From the NCBI GenBank assembly GCA_023853785.1, contig JAJIRX010001034.1, positions 1-64,000 of the forward strand: a stretch of 64,000 bases of DNA, written 5' to 3'. The position numbers were made by a program, and so were the translations under genes. This DNA is from Psilocybe azurescens. Its lineage: Eukaryota; Basidiomycota; Agaricomycetes; Agaricales; Agrocybaceae. Within the stretch, counting starts at the first letter, position 1, and each line of letters begins with the position of its first letter. Below, one piece after another: positions 22,756-34,341 of this stretch. A model generated the notes under the pieces. It worked only from the letters and a program-made list of their open reading frames with translations. It was not told the DNA's origin and ran no database searches.

Positions 22756-23199
22756 TCTCCTCCTAACTGAAATACGGACTGTCCTCAGTCCACGGACGGC
22801 TGATACGTGGGCTGTGCAAGATTGTGGTGGCAAGGTTTCGAGGGACCAGAAGATGGGTACAAGATGGTGGAAAATGTGAGGTCAAGAAAGCAGAAGATGG
22901 AGGCAAGGCAACGGCGTGGAGAAAAAGCGGTAACGAGGATATGATCTCGGAAGGCGAAGGGTCTGTTCTAGCGCAAGAAGTGAGAAAGAAAAGTCGGTCA
23001 AAGCGGATAAAGAACAAGAAGTGAAATGCGACTACAGCTCAGTAAATCATCATAGCTGTAGTCCCGAAGGGCTGCGCAATAAGCTAAGTCTATGCGGCTT
23101 CAGGGAGTACTGTGTGAAGATGAAATTAAGTGATGAAAAATGTAGAGGTAATAAAGAATGTAAGTCCAAAACTCCTCCTAACTGAGCTGAAAACCGCAG
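22756..23199 (-). other. Polypurine tract and 3' untranslated part of Gypsy 2
   Basis: On the minus strand TTAGGAGGAGA (22756-22766) abuts the 3' LTR and fits a polypurine tract. The rest, up to the integrase stop at 23200, shows no supported gene. Confidence 0.5.
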
Positions 23200-26100
23200 C
23201 TAATCTTCATCGAAGGCGTTGTCAAGGTCACCTATGTCTTCTGGGTCGGTTTCCGTTGATTCTTGAAGCTTTCGAAGGCGATCTAGTGAGACATCCAGGA
23301 GTTCGTCGAGAGGTGGTAGGTCGAGACTTTTGCGGGGCGAAGTATGGTATAACGCGAAAGGCAGCGATTGGACGGTGAAGAAGGGATCCGTCGAGTTCGG
23401 TGAGTATGTATGCGCCACCCTTGTTGCGGCGATGAATATGAGAGGTCCTAGGTAGCGAGCGCGCATCTTAGCGGTTGAGGGATTTTTCCGATGGCGGTGT
23501 TTGAATGAGGACGAGATCGCCAAGTTTGAAGTGGTAGTCGCGGATAGAGCTGGCATGTTCCTTTTCGAAACGTATGGCGGCCTGGAGGCGTGCAGCGTAA
23601 ACTTTGTCGTGTAGATCAGCAAGGTGTTCACGACGTTTTTGGAGAGAAGCGATGGCACGGCGAGCAATGAGATCAGTGGTGGAAAGGATGGAATCTGGTG
23701 GGGGTAAGAGATATGTTGCTTCAGAGATGTCGAAGGGAAGAATAGGGTGCGTCCCTGTAACTGCGAAATAAGGTGAGCATCCCATACGGCGTTGGACGGT
23801 GACTCGATCAGCCCAGAACATTGAATAGGTGACGAAAGACCATTTTGATTGGTCGCCGTCTGCTGCTTTGAACATTGCCTGCCGAGCATCGAAGTGTGTG
23901 TGTTCGACAAGACCATTTGCACGGGAGTTGTAGCCTGAAATGCGGACGTGAATGATGTGATATTTCTTTGCAAGGTATTCCATGGCTTTGACGAAAGGGC
24001 CTCCGTTGTCTGTGATAATCTCGAAGAGGGTGCACCAACGGTAGATAAAGCTTCGGAGGATCCACCTGGCAATCGATTTGTGGTTTTCAGCAGCTAGCAT
24101 GTCGGGTTCGGGCCAGTGTGTGATGGAGCAACGGCCTTGAACTAGGTACTTGAATCGACCAGATTTTGGGAGATGCATGGTGTCCATGTAGATTCGTCCG
24201 AAGATAGGTGCGGGAACGGCGGCGGTAGGGGAATGAGGGCGTTCTGGGTTTTTCGGGTTTGGCAGATATGGCATGTGAGGACGAACCAGGAGATGTCAGA
24301 GTGCATGAATGGCCACCAGTAACGTTCAACTATGTGGGCATTTGTCGCCAAAGAATCCGTGGTGTCCAGCATCATCGTGAGCGGATTTGATGATAAAAGC
24401 CGGCGGGAAGATGGTACAACGAGTTTGTGTTCACCGCGGGGATCCTTAAGCGCCAAAGTCGATCCGAGGAGACGAAGAATTCTGTACAGTAACGGAGGAA
24501 CGTGTTGTAGTCGGAGTCGGACATGTCAGGGGGGTCGTTCGAGAGTATCGTGCCAGGTACGGACTTTGAGAGTCGATCTTCTGCTTTGAGGGCGGCTTCG
24601 GGCGTGGAATGATGGAGTAAGGTGTTGAGTCGTCAGAGACAGTGGTTGTTTGAGGAGGTGGTTCGTCATGTGTGTCGTCTTGAGTGTCTTGTGGTATTTC
24701 AGGAGGATTTTCGTCTTGAGTTTGGTTTGTTTGTGGTGAGGAAATAGGCGTGAAGTCGGAAGCATTGGAATCACTAATGTAAATGAGAATTGGTGGTTGT
24801 CGAATGCGGTGGAGAGTAGGAGGCGTTGATCATATGCATGAATCCATGTAGTTGGTCGATCCAGTCATCAAAGTCGTCCTCCTGCTCAGGCTCGTCGCCT
24901 GTTTGTGGCTTCGCGTCGAGAAAGGCCATCGGGACCATGAAACGCACCGGGGACGTGGACAAGTTCGAAGTGAAAGGTAAGGATAGAGATGATCCATCGA
25001 TTGATGCTGGCAGAAGGGTCGATGTCCGGATTAGCAAGCATGCCTTTGATATATTTGGCATCAACTTCTATGATTAAATTTCGCACACCGATAAGGTGGA
25101 GTTTGAGTGCTCGCAGGGATCGGTAGAGGCCGTAAAGTTCGAGTTTGGGTTGTGAGAAACGGCATTCGCGGTCGTTAAGTGTAATGGATCCGAAACGCGA
25201 AGTATCGAATTGAGGGTTTTCGACGTCACATTGGCTGAGAATGTTGCCAATTGCAATGGATGAGGTGTCGACAGAGAGAATGACTGGTGCGGGAGAGTTG
25301 TAGTCGATGGGTCGAAGGGCTGGTGAGGTGAGTAAAGCTTTCTTTAGATCTTCTTGTGCTGATTCTTGAAGTGGTCCCCAGACGAACGGTTCATTGTTGC
25401 GAATGAGTTTGGAAATGTGATGTGCACGGTGAGCAAAATTTTCGATGAATATACGGCAGACTCCCATGGTACCGAGGAACGAACGGATGTCAGAAACATC
25501 ACAACAAGGCCCCCAGTTTGCAATAACCGCCACACGCTTGAGGTCTGGAAGCCGTCCATCTGAAGTACAACGATGACCTAAAACAGTGATTTCCGGCCAG
25601 CGCAGAGGATGGATTTGAAGCCTGAAAAGGTGCCGCCAGAGTATTTCATATGTTGAACGATTTTGTTGACATTTTGGAAGTGTTCCCAGACGAAACGACG
25701 GATGCCAGGATTTTCAGGGATGGTTTCAAAGTCACCATTAGGCAAGATATAGCGAGTGGAGGGGCCGCTGGATGGGAATGTCGTCGATATAGGGTATGGT
25801 GGTGTGAGGAATTTCTGATCGTAAAATGTAAGTAACATCGTCGTGGAATACAGGTACTGAATTGGTCCATCCCATAGGCAAAGTAGTGAGTCGAAGGGCG
25901 CCAAGAGGGGTTTGGAATGTGGTAAGGTCGCGGGATTCTTCAGCAAGTGCACGTTCATCGTAGCCAACATATAAGTCAAGCATTCCTCCACACGCACGGT
26001 TGGCGAATTGTTCCGCAAGTTGATCAGTGAAAGGTGGGACTCCCGAGTGTGCAATGGTTACTGCGTTGAGTGGCTCAAGGGACTGGAGCGCTCGAAGGTC

Positions 26101-27816
26101 GCCATTCTTCTTGGCGTGTGTGAACCAGGCTGAACGATAAGGTGAGTTTGAAGGCTCCATAACTCCTACGTCGATCTTGGCGCTGAAGAAGTTCGATGAC
26201 TTTGTTGTATATTCCGGGAGGAATAGGGCGATTTTGACGACCCACGGTCGATGTGGAATGGTGGGGATTAAAACTGGGGAAAGAAGTCCTCGCGAAAGTG
26301 CCCGCGTTCGGTATCGTTCCAGGCGAAACCATCCTGTTGTAATACCATAAAATGGTGGAGTAGGTCGCGTTCGGCGGGCCAAAGAAATCCAGGAGGGTGG
26401 TAGTTGTTGAATATATCCCGACGTTCTGCTGTGTATCGACCAGAAGGAGCGAAGGGTGGTGGGTTGGGATTGAGAGTTGGCATGTCCGCTGAGAGGGTTG
26501 CCAACTATATTTCGGATTATAACGGAATTTATCGGGGAGGCTGGTTAGGACAGGCTTAGTTCGTTTTGCAACAGGCTTGTATTTCCTCTTTGCAAACGAT
26601 GACATGGTGTTGGGGGTGGACGGGCGGTGGGAGTAAAGTCAGAGCTGGGTAACGAACATAAGAAGAAACTGTGGTTGGAAGTTCGTCATGATCTAGAGAA
26701 TATGTGAAAGTTGACGCTAAAGACAATGTCAGGGGATTTGCGGGCGGTGTTGAAGAGCTAGAATTAAAAGACAAGCTGGTCGAGGAGTCGGGTTGAAGTA
26801 TGTTGATTTCAACTCGATCCTCTATCTGCGAAAAACCTGATGGTGATTATGATGATGATGGTGTAGAATTCGAGCAGGACCACGCGCAAAAGTTGGAATG
26901 GTAGAGACGCGATTCGAGTTAGGATCGTGGATGGTAATGGTTTGGTCCTCGTTCCTGTAGTTGTGGACAATGCTTTCTGTGAGGACGTCAAAAGGTCGTC
27001 CAAACAGGATATCATATGCAGGTTTTCGGATGACGTGAACTTGCATGTATAGTGTGAGATCGCCAATGAGGAAAGGTACGTTTCTTGCAAGACCTAGAGA
27101 CTGATCAATCGAGCCGTTCGCAGACTGCATATTGAGGAGAATAGTTGGATCGTATACAATGGAGAGTTCATGGCAGACTTCCTCGGACATGGCAATGATT
27201 TGACAGCCAGGATCGATGATGCATTCAATCTTCTGGTTATTGTCGACAAGGGGAAGAATGGAGCGTGAGTGCGATAGGATTCTTTTGCGACAACAAGCTG
27301 ATCGTAAGTGGGAGTTTCGCCAGGTGGGAGGTTGCGGTAATATGTTTCAAAGGGATCTGGGACAATAGTGGCGCCAATGGGTGGGCTGCGATGTTGACTA
27401 GAACTGAGAGCAAGAGCGGCATAGGGCAATTCTAATAAAGTATCAGTAAGTTCTTCTTCGATGTAGTTCTGTTGAGCGACTTCTAAATCTTTGTTAGCCA
27501 TACGACGGGTAGTAACAGCTTCAGCGAATTTGCGAGCGCACTTCTGGTGATATCGAAAGGAGTTCTCTGTGAGTAATAGTAACAGGGGCATCGAGTGCTC
27601 GTTGGTAGACGGTATCAGCAATTTTGGAATCGTGGATTGAGGGAAGAGTGCGATAAGCTGCTTCAGTCTTCTTCGGAACAGTAGACTTGAAGCTGTAGGG
27701 GCAACGTGTGTACCAAAGTTTCGATCACGGGGTGGAGCATAGGAGGCGTCCGAAGCATTGCGATAGGGGTGCTCAGGTTCTGGTGGATTAGGGATCGCAG
27801 GTGCTGAGTTTGGCAC
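23200..27816 (-). pseudogene. pol: Pol region of Gypsy 2: PR-RT-RNaseH-IN
   Basis: Leftward order: a poorly conserved linker (27816-27250); a protease-like segment from about 27210 (DPGCQIIAMSEEVCHEL, YDILFGRPFDVL); RT with the catalytic box YIDDI near 25780 and LPMGWTNSVPVFHDDV near 25850; RNase H at 25290-24920 (VDTSSIAIGNILSQ); the integrase zinc region near 24270 (CHICQTRK); and a core with MDTMHLPKSGRF (24190), ITDNGGPF (24010) and NGLVEHTHFDARQ (23915). The C-terminus ends at 23200. Several frame changes break it. The YIDD box and the lack of a chromodomain fit a known mushroom Gypsy group. Confidence 0.8.
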
Positions 27817-27899
27817 AATCGAAGGCTTTGGAAGGGGGTTTGGAGGTGCGGCACTGTGGTTATCTGACTGAATCTTTTGTGTAGGCTCCAGGTCCTCGT

Positions 27900-29094
27900 C
27901 TATGTTGACACTGGTACGCGTTCCCTCTGAGCTCTGGTTCGGATGATCGGGACAAATCCTGGTTTGTGCCTAGCCTTTAAGCTGAAAAGTTCCGCCTCGA
28001 GAGATGCAATACGGTCGGTAGCCGAGAGTTGAAAGACAGGTAGTGCAGGGAGTGATGGAATAGGCTCTGGGGCAGAAACTGTTGCCGAGGGTTCAATTAG
28101 AGCATGAAAGAGGGTTCCGGCTGCAAGTTGGTTTGGGTTTCGCCCGGTGCCACTCGTCAATTCGTTCACGGAGAAGAGTTCCTGGAATATCACGAGGTAC
28201 AAAAGATCCCGAAGGAAGTACCACTTTCCCTTCAATATTACGCTTACATTTTCCCGCTCGAACGTAGTCATTGACCAGTTCGCATTCACGGATCCAGTGG
28301 TCCTTGCCGCAGAAATTGCAGTTAGTGCTTCGACTCCCATTCGTAGGAGCTCCTGGTGATCGTCCTCGCGTTGTGTTAGCTTGACTGATAGCTTCAAGGA
28401 TGGACTTTGTGAATTCCGTGAGTATGCTACCAAGTTGTTCCGTCTTGATAGGTACAGATTCCGCAATGTTGGCAGGAGATTGCGTGGACGGTGTCAGGGG
28501 AGTGGTATGCATAGCAGGACCATGGAGAACGGCGTGCAGCCCTCGTGAACCTGTACCATAGTGTAAGTGTCGTCTAAAAAGTGGTCCGGGAATTTTATGT
28601 GAAGTCTGCCAAGGACTTGAGACCAGAATGAGGCCGAAAAACCTCGAACATATGCATTGTATTGGTCAACAGTTCCAAGACGGCTCGTAGCTATGAGGTG
28701 TGTTGAGATAGCTTGGAATCGAAGGTGATAGTCAGAGAGATCAGCTAGTGAATGAATCCCAAGACGCTGCCGTTCGCCGATAAGGAGGTCAAGGTCGGAC
28801 ACAGAGTATTTTCGTGTGTTGTCCGTATAACTGTCAATGATTGCTTTCTTGAAGAGTGCAAAGGTACCAATAGGAGGGAGTGCCGCTGAATTCAGGAACT
28901 GCTTCCCATAAATCAGCAGTAGCATAGTCAAGATACCGGAGTGCATGATCTTTGCACTCCTTGTCGTCAGTGATGCCAGAACGAGCAAGTAGGTAGTCGA
29001 GTTGTTCAAAGAAACGCTTGATTTCGGCAGGTTGTTTTGGATCAAATGTAGGGGCGCCACGGTCACCACGGATGGGCATTAAAGGAGTGGTCAT
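27900..29094 (-). pseudogene. gag: Gag of Gypsy 2
   Basis: It starts MTTPLMPIRGDRGAPTF at 29094. Capsid-like sequence follows, including RFFEQLDYLLARSGI and, in the next frame, GERQRLGIHSLADLSDYHLR. A zinc knuckle CNFCGKDHWIREC (CX2CX3HX4C) lies near 28285-28325, followed by GKVVLPSGSFVPRDIPG. At least two frame changes occur. Confidence 0.75.
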
Positions 29095-29415
29095 TGTTGG
29101 AGGGATTGTGTTCGGCCGAAGCGTAGATTTTGGAGGAGGGGATGGAGGGAGACCTGTATCTAAAATTGAAGAGGGTTTGCGAGAGCTTGAGGCTGGAAAA
29201 TTTGGAGAGAGTATGTCGAAGGTGGCTCTATGAGGCCCTTCTGGGGACGAGGGAAGGTTATTGTGTTGGGCTTCGGGGCCAGGGACTTCAACAAAGAGTT
29301 CGGTTTGGGAGAGATCGTTTCGGAATGCGGCAGTTAGTTCTTCTCGGTAGGTAGGGAGGCGAAGGCGACGAGTGTTGGATGACTCAATCTTGAACCCCTC
29401 GCGGTGGGCTCCAGA
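29095..29415 (-). other. 5' leader and primer binding site of Gypsy 2
   Basis: Next to the LTR the minus strand reads TCTGGAGCCCACCGCGAGG and then GGTTCAA (29415-29390). It starts TGG like a site complementary to a tRNA CCA end and extends through what would be the T arm. I cannot name the tRNA from sequence alone. The remaining leader has no supported gene. Confidence 0.5.
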
Positions 29416-30271
29416 TGATGGGCCTACGACACGCTATGCCGTGCAGAACAAACAAAAAGAAAAAGAAGACACAGGGTGTCGCAATGTGCGGCTCCAAGGT
29501 TGCGAATGGGGGTTCAGGCTGTCCAACGAAGGGGGTCGCCTTTGGAGTGAAGCTCCTTGAGAGGGAACTAAGGGTTGAAAGGCGAAGTACGAAGTACGAA
29601 TGGGACTGCAGAGCGAGCGAGGGCAGCAATGGACGATTTTTAACTGGGGTTGCAGACGGCGAAGGCAACACGACGGTGCTATCTGCGCTAAGAATTTTAG
29701 CTTTTCAAGTACAGCGAGATGGGGAGAAAAATGGTCTCTATATTCTGGTCTGTTCAAGTCAAATACAAAATGTCTTTTATACTACAACGAAAACGTCTGA
29801 AATGACCAGGAAGGTGTCCAATATCGGCAAGCAAAAAAGAAGAGGGAGAGAAAAAAACGCGAAGAGCAAGTAGAAGTATTGTAAGAAACTAAGAAAGAAG
29901 GGGAAACCCACACCAGCCAATGATATAAACCTCGCAGATCGTCGTTTTGAGGTCCAGGATCATGAATCATCAGGAATCGTCTTGTAGGTGCTGTTCAGGA
30001 AATGAGAGCACGATTTCGGAGCCGCTCTCATATTGTGTCGTATGGTATGCGATTTGCGAAGTTGATGAAACGTATTTTGTCGGCGTTATGGAGTCCGGGC
30101 GTTGCATTGGAAGCAAGGAGGAAGGGTTTGGGTTTTAGTGCGCGAAATGTTCGTTTCTATGTTGCATGTCTTTGGGTATCCTGTATTCTAAACGGGAATC
30201 GTGGCAGCGCCGGCCGGTCCGTGTCGTGCATTTTGGGGTTTTCCGTGGGTAGCGAGTAGCGACGCTCATCA
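29416..30271 (-). repeat. LTR of Gypsy 2, 5' LTR by orientation
   Basis: The partner of 21904-22755, 856 bp, with the same TGATGGGCC and GCTCATCA ends. Confidence 0.9.
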
Positions 30272-30374
30272 CCGAGGAATGTGCAAACCATGTCCTGGCC
30301 AGAGCAACCCTGACGTGCGATGGATATATGGGGTATGTACCCATCAAGTGGTTGGATTGCCTCCATTCACTGGC

Positions 30375-30518
30375 CCATATAATATGGTACAGTGTGGATT
30401 GCTATTTAAAGATAGGATACATTGGGCGGCTCAAAGGAATTATTGAATCCATATGGAATGCTACACTGTAATTGTACTTTGTATCATATACTATACTACA
30501 GTGTAACATCAGTATGTG
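30375..30518 (-). repeat. Terminal inverted repeat, inner end of copy A
   Basis: It pairs with 449-590 and matches 37635-37778 of copy B in reverse. It carries ACACTGTAATTGT and CCATATGG. The NACHT reading frame runs on into it and stops at 30402, giving a chimeric tail. Confidence 0.8.
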
Positions 30519-30525
30519 AATACAG
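30519..30525. repeat. Target-site duplication, right of KDZ copy A
   Basis: AATACAG, the partner of 442-448. On the minus strand it encodes the last two residues (C, I) of the broken NACHT frame. Confidence 0.75.
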
Positions 30526-31946
30526 AAATGGGAAGCTTCCTCATGCATTTTACTGGGATCAATGAAAAATTGACAAGACCGGATTGGATCGATGAGGAAG
30601 TCGGTGAACGAGGCATGAAGAAACTTGATGGGCTTGTTGTTGTCTGAGGCATCCACAACCGACAGTATGTCAATTAGGAGAAGCTGAACAGTGCCTGGGG
30701 TAAGTTGCATGAACTCCGCCAGATCATTGACTACCACAGGTTTAACCTTAATTTTGGTCAATACAAAAGCCACCCCTAGAATTTGCAAAACTGCTTTGAC
30801 ATCTTTCACGCCAGAGAGGATACTGATATATAGAGCATCAAGTTGTGCGTATGGCCTATCGTCGCTGAGCGGAAGGAGGCCTTGAATGACTTTAAGGCGA
30901 TCAAGTGGATTGTATTGAGGAGAGGACACATATCTGACCGTGGCTGCATAGATGAATTGACCTGATGATTTTGCAACCAATTCGGTGATATCTTTCTTCG
31001 ATGGCCATGAATCTGGGAGATGGGCACGCATGATGTGTGTCTCTCGTATGTCACGAAACGAATCTATCAGATATATCCAGATATCTTTGTCTGGCTGGTA
31101 GGTATCGTCGAGTGCAAGACGAAAAGTCAGAGTGTGGAGAGGGGCAACAGAAAATGATGTGGTGAGATGATACTCTGGTCGGCTGGCAATGAGAAGTCTG
31201 AAGGGAAGATCCGAGCGATGATGTTGGAGTGCATTCGAGATGGTGTTTAAAATTGTGTTCTGAACATCTGCTCCATTGCATTCGTCGAGACCATCGATGA
31301 TGATTAGACTAGGAAACGGTGTAGCAGATATGAAGCGTCCGGTGTTGGCAAGCTGAAGAAGAGGGTCGAGGAACAATGTGCGAAATTGAGTATCAAAATT
31401 GAACTGAAAGACTGCTGGGTTGTTATTGATAACTGCTTCGATTATTGGCCGGGATTCGGGAATGTGTAACCATAATTGGTAAACAAACGTCGCGACGAAA
31501 GCCTTTTCGTTGTTTCGCCTGAGATCTGACCTAGAGAAAAAGAAACTAGCGAGAAGGCGATTCTCTGCGGCGCATAATTCTGCGAAGGTCTGGGCGATCG
31601 CCGATTTGCCTGCACCTGCCGGACCATAAAGCCAAAGTACGAAGTTATCCCATCCAACCTCCCCAATAAACCAATCCATGAGTTTCTGAAGGACGGCGGT
31701 ACGAGTATTTGGGTGGCATTTGGGAGGATTGAATCGCTCGCCCGAGTTATGGAGTGCGCCGAGAGATGATGCTTCCAGCAATCGTTTGATGGCTGTATTC
31801 ATGCATCGATTGTATTTGAGGACAATACACAGCGAGTGAGGGAGCCACATACCTTCGGACGATGGAGTATGATGGTGCTCGTGGTGCTCGTTGTTCTCAG
31901 TGAAGGTTCCTCCATTTATCAAGACATTGTTTGAATTTCGAAACAT
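30526..31946 (-). pseudogene. NACHT-domain NLR-like gene, truncated by KDZ copy A
   Basis: NLR-like proteins of this type are STAND NTPases linked in fungi to non-self recognition. This one starts MFRNSNNVLINGGTFTEN at 31946. A 60-bp GT-AG intron (31793-31852, GTATGT to ACAG) is in frame and free of stops. After it come RLLEASSLGALHNSGERF, the Walker A WLYGPAGAGKSAIAQTF (near 31610), the Walker B LIIIDGLDEC (near 31290) and the arginine-finger-like RLLIASRPEYHL (near 31180). The C-terminal FLHASFTDFLIDP motif is near 30590. The frame enters the KDZ repeat after HFCI. No C-terminal repeat domain is seen. The missing tail is at 331-441. Confidence 0.85.
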
Positions 31947-32469
31947 CGTATAAGGAACTGATATGTGTTATGACTGAGCGCGGAGGGCGTTGGCGTGCTC
32001 TCAGATCCTGGTCTGGCGCAAGAAGCTTAGTTGGTGACTCTCAAGGGAACTGAATCAAATACGATGAGAACACATGGAAAGGTGTCAATGTGCAAAAACA
32101 ACACGATGTTTTCATTAGTGCTTTTCATCACAATGCAGAGCTTCCCTTGTTATTTTAGGACTAAGGCTAACGCTCCTTACCAGTTAATCGGACTGCAGAA
32201 ATTCGTTATCGGGTCTTTGTCGTTGAAGGCGACGAGCCCTGTCTTTCCATATTCTCAATATCCACTGTAAAGTATAATATGATTTGGCGTAAGCAGTACC
32301 AGCCGGTATCTACATAGGCGGCCTCTGTCTTGCCTCATGACGCATCCATCGTACAGGTCGCGCAGTCGCTCGTATTTGGAAATGATGGATATATAAATAT
32401 AACATATGCACAGCAGCTGCACGCTCCCTGCGGCTTCATTCTACGTGGAATTACTTACTCAAGCTGATA
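31947..32469. other. Upstream region of NACHT gene, no gene seen
   Basis: I see no supported gene. The stretch should hold the NACHT promoter. Confidence 0.35.
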
Positions 32470-32649
32470 TTAGCGACATGCAAATGTGCAGCTTCCTCGT
32501 GTTTTTGCTGCTGTCAATAGCAAAGTGTCAACACCGCACTGAATCGAAAAGGTAGTCGGTGAAAGATGCATGCAAAAATTTGATCGGTTCCCAATTATTT
32601 GAGATATCAACAACCGACGGGAAATTGAGGAGCTGAATAACGACGGGCT
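32470..32649 (-). pseudogene. NACHT C-terminal fragment fused to Sec61-alpha remnant
   Basis: It encodes SVVDISNNWEPIKFLHASFT, matching SVVDASDNNKPIKFLHASFT of the neighbouring NACHT gene. After a stop it continues HFAIDSSKNTRKLHIC, aligned to QFFIDPSKMHEEASHFC. It is joined directly after the Sec61-like RVIPAAAA. A recombination or duplication scar is likely. Confidence 0.7.
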
Positions 32650-33836
32650 TTGCAGCTGCGGCCGGGATCACGCGCTTCAGCCCCTTGTGCATCGAGCCTT
32701 TGCAATGGCTGGCAATGACCTGGTGGGTGCGGGAGGGAATTATCATGCAGGTTAAACTTTAAATACGAATAGAGGGAAGATGTGGAGAAGGAAATAAAAG
32801 GAATGGAGGGGGTGAATAGATACGTGGTGTGGGCGTGGCGTGGCGTTGGAGACGTGGAAATAGGGACCAGAAAACCCAACGCAAATGAGCGACAAGAAAA
32901 CTTACTAAACAGTGCACATACACTCAGCATGAAGACGATGTAGATTGCGGTCTGCATCGGGACTAGGACGGCTTCCTTGAGCGTGTGCGGTGGCGACATG
33001 CAGTATGCGATCCCGCCTGTCACGCGCAGTTGCGGCGAGTCTTCAAAGGGCTGTAGATCAGAGGGGAGGTAACAAGGAGCAACAGAACGGTAAAAATGTC
33101 AGCCAAATCCCAACATCCGTAGAAAAAACAACACAAAAACAACCTCTCAAACACATAAAATCTTAACCCACAAGTTCCGCAGGAACCTCGTCCGGCCACT
33201 TCACAGTGGTAGGGGAACGCCTTCCACATGATCAACTCTGAGACATTGGTCGCAATGAACAGGCTGATGCACGATCTGAGACCGTATCCCGTCTGCAGAA
33301 GCTCGTCCGGAGGAGGACGATGAGCACAGCGACGATGAGCTGGATAATCGGCCACAGGCAGACCCTGGCCCCAAGGTCCGACGGCTGGCCGTGGAGCCCT
33401 GTGAGCACATAGACGGTCACTTGGCCAAGCACGATGATGAGAGCGAAGACTGCAAAATTTAGTCAGTATTTGTGCTTTGCGCGTGCGCATATATAGATGA
33501 CGATGAAATTGAAGAAAAGCAAGAGAAGGGAGTGGATGGAGGAGAGTTGAAATGTACACGACATAATACAACACGAAACTCACGTTTATGAGCACCACTG
33601 AACGCGCAATCTTCCTTAAGACTGAAATAGACATCGATAAAATTCACACCCACCAAAAGCTGCATGATTATTTCCGAAATGATAACAGGTGTGATACCAA
33701 ATTCCATGAGCGTTCCACGGTTGGAGGCGAGGATGACCCGCATATAGTAGAGCGAGTCGGGAGAGTCGGAGAACATAATACCAAACTGGGGCACGGGGAG
33801 CACACCGGGACGATAAGGAGTATTACCGCTGCTCAT
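32650..33836 (-). pseudogene. Decayed Sec61 alpha (ER translocon) gene
   Basis: Sec61-alpha forms the protein-conducting channel of the endoplasmic reticulum. Segments in order are FGIMFSDSPDSLYYMRVIL and ASNRGTLMEFGITPVIISE (33780-33690), [20 protein letters not shown] (near 33400), LLIIQL-like membrane sequence, [13 protein letters not shown] (near 33250), YCMSPPHTLKEAV (near 32980) and MAGHREGS-like sequence with LKRVIP (near 32670). The normal N-terminal helix, about 150 residues of the middle and the C-terminus are absent. Introns remain in part, so this is a DNA-level duplicate, not a processed copy. A functional Sec61 gene must lie elsewhere. Confidence 0.75.
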
Positions 33837-33861
33837 AGTGTTTTTTGGTTGAATGCGACTT

Positions 33862-33975
33862 TGTGGTATGAGGGTCAGTACGCGCTGTGTGGGGTTAGGA
33901 ACAGAAGGAAAATGTACTTTGTGATCAGGTGAGGAAACTTCTGGTAGTATCGGTAAGAAAAGCCGGACGAGGTTG
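33862..33975 (+). repeat. Direct repeat, first copy
   Basis: TATGAGGGTCAGTACG through AAGCCGGACGAGG is repeated at about 35534-35642 with roughly 80 percent identity by eye. It lies just upstream of the Sec61 remnant. Confidence 0.6.
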
Positions 33976-34341
33976 AGGAACCTAACTGGACGTTATATGT
34001 CAGCAATGCTTGCAGGAACGAGGAGAGGAGAGAGAATACAACAACAGTACGGTCACCAGCAGCACCCCGAGTGTTCGTCCCTGCCCATGCCCAACGCCGC
34101 GGAGCTGCAGTAGTTGCAGCATTTTTCGCTCATGGCGTTGACGTCATTGCTGCAAGATGCGAAGCAGCAGCTGCAGTTGAAGAAGGGGAAAAGACCAGAT
34201 CTTTGAACATTTGAACCCCCGCCGTATTCGGCATCTCCGTCCTGCTCGTGGTCCCCTGATGTACCTAACCCCTAACCCACGCATCTCCACGCCTGTCGCG
34301 GTTAAGAGCCCTCTTCTTCCTGTCCCTCATGTCCCTCCTCC

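Larger units (their letters stand above)
21904..30271 (-). mobile_element. Ty3/Gypsy retrotransposon 2
   Basis: A complete element of 8,368 bp inserted into copy A. Its LTRs are 852 and 856 bp, with leftward gag and pol, a primer site and a polypurine tract. The target duplication is CCGA (21900-21903 and 30272-30275). Copy B has the empty site within a run of CCCGA units near 37878-37890. No chromodomain is seen, so it belongs to a different Gypsy lineage from element 1. Confidence 0.88.
449..30518 (-). mobile_element. KDZ DNA transposon, copy A
   Basis: The element has imperfect terminal inverted repeats, a 7-bp target duplication and five genes. Without its two nested Gypsy elements and their short duplications it is about 14,956 bp, against 14,934 bp for copy B at 37635-52568. 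The limits were set where similarity between copies stops: at CAGCTAGATATG on the outer end and at CAGTATGTG on the inner end. It belongs to the Kyakuja-Dileera-Zisupton superfamily by its transposase. Gene order from the left is B, transposase, C, D, E. Gene E is split by the first Gypsy insertion. Confidence 0.88.

Noticed and set aside
34262..34277. Telomere-like CCTAACCCCTAACCC
   Set aside because: Only two units, inside ordinary sequence. Too short for an interstitial telomere claim.
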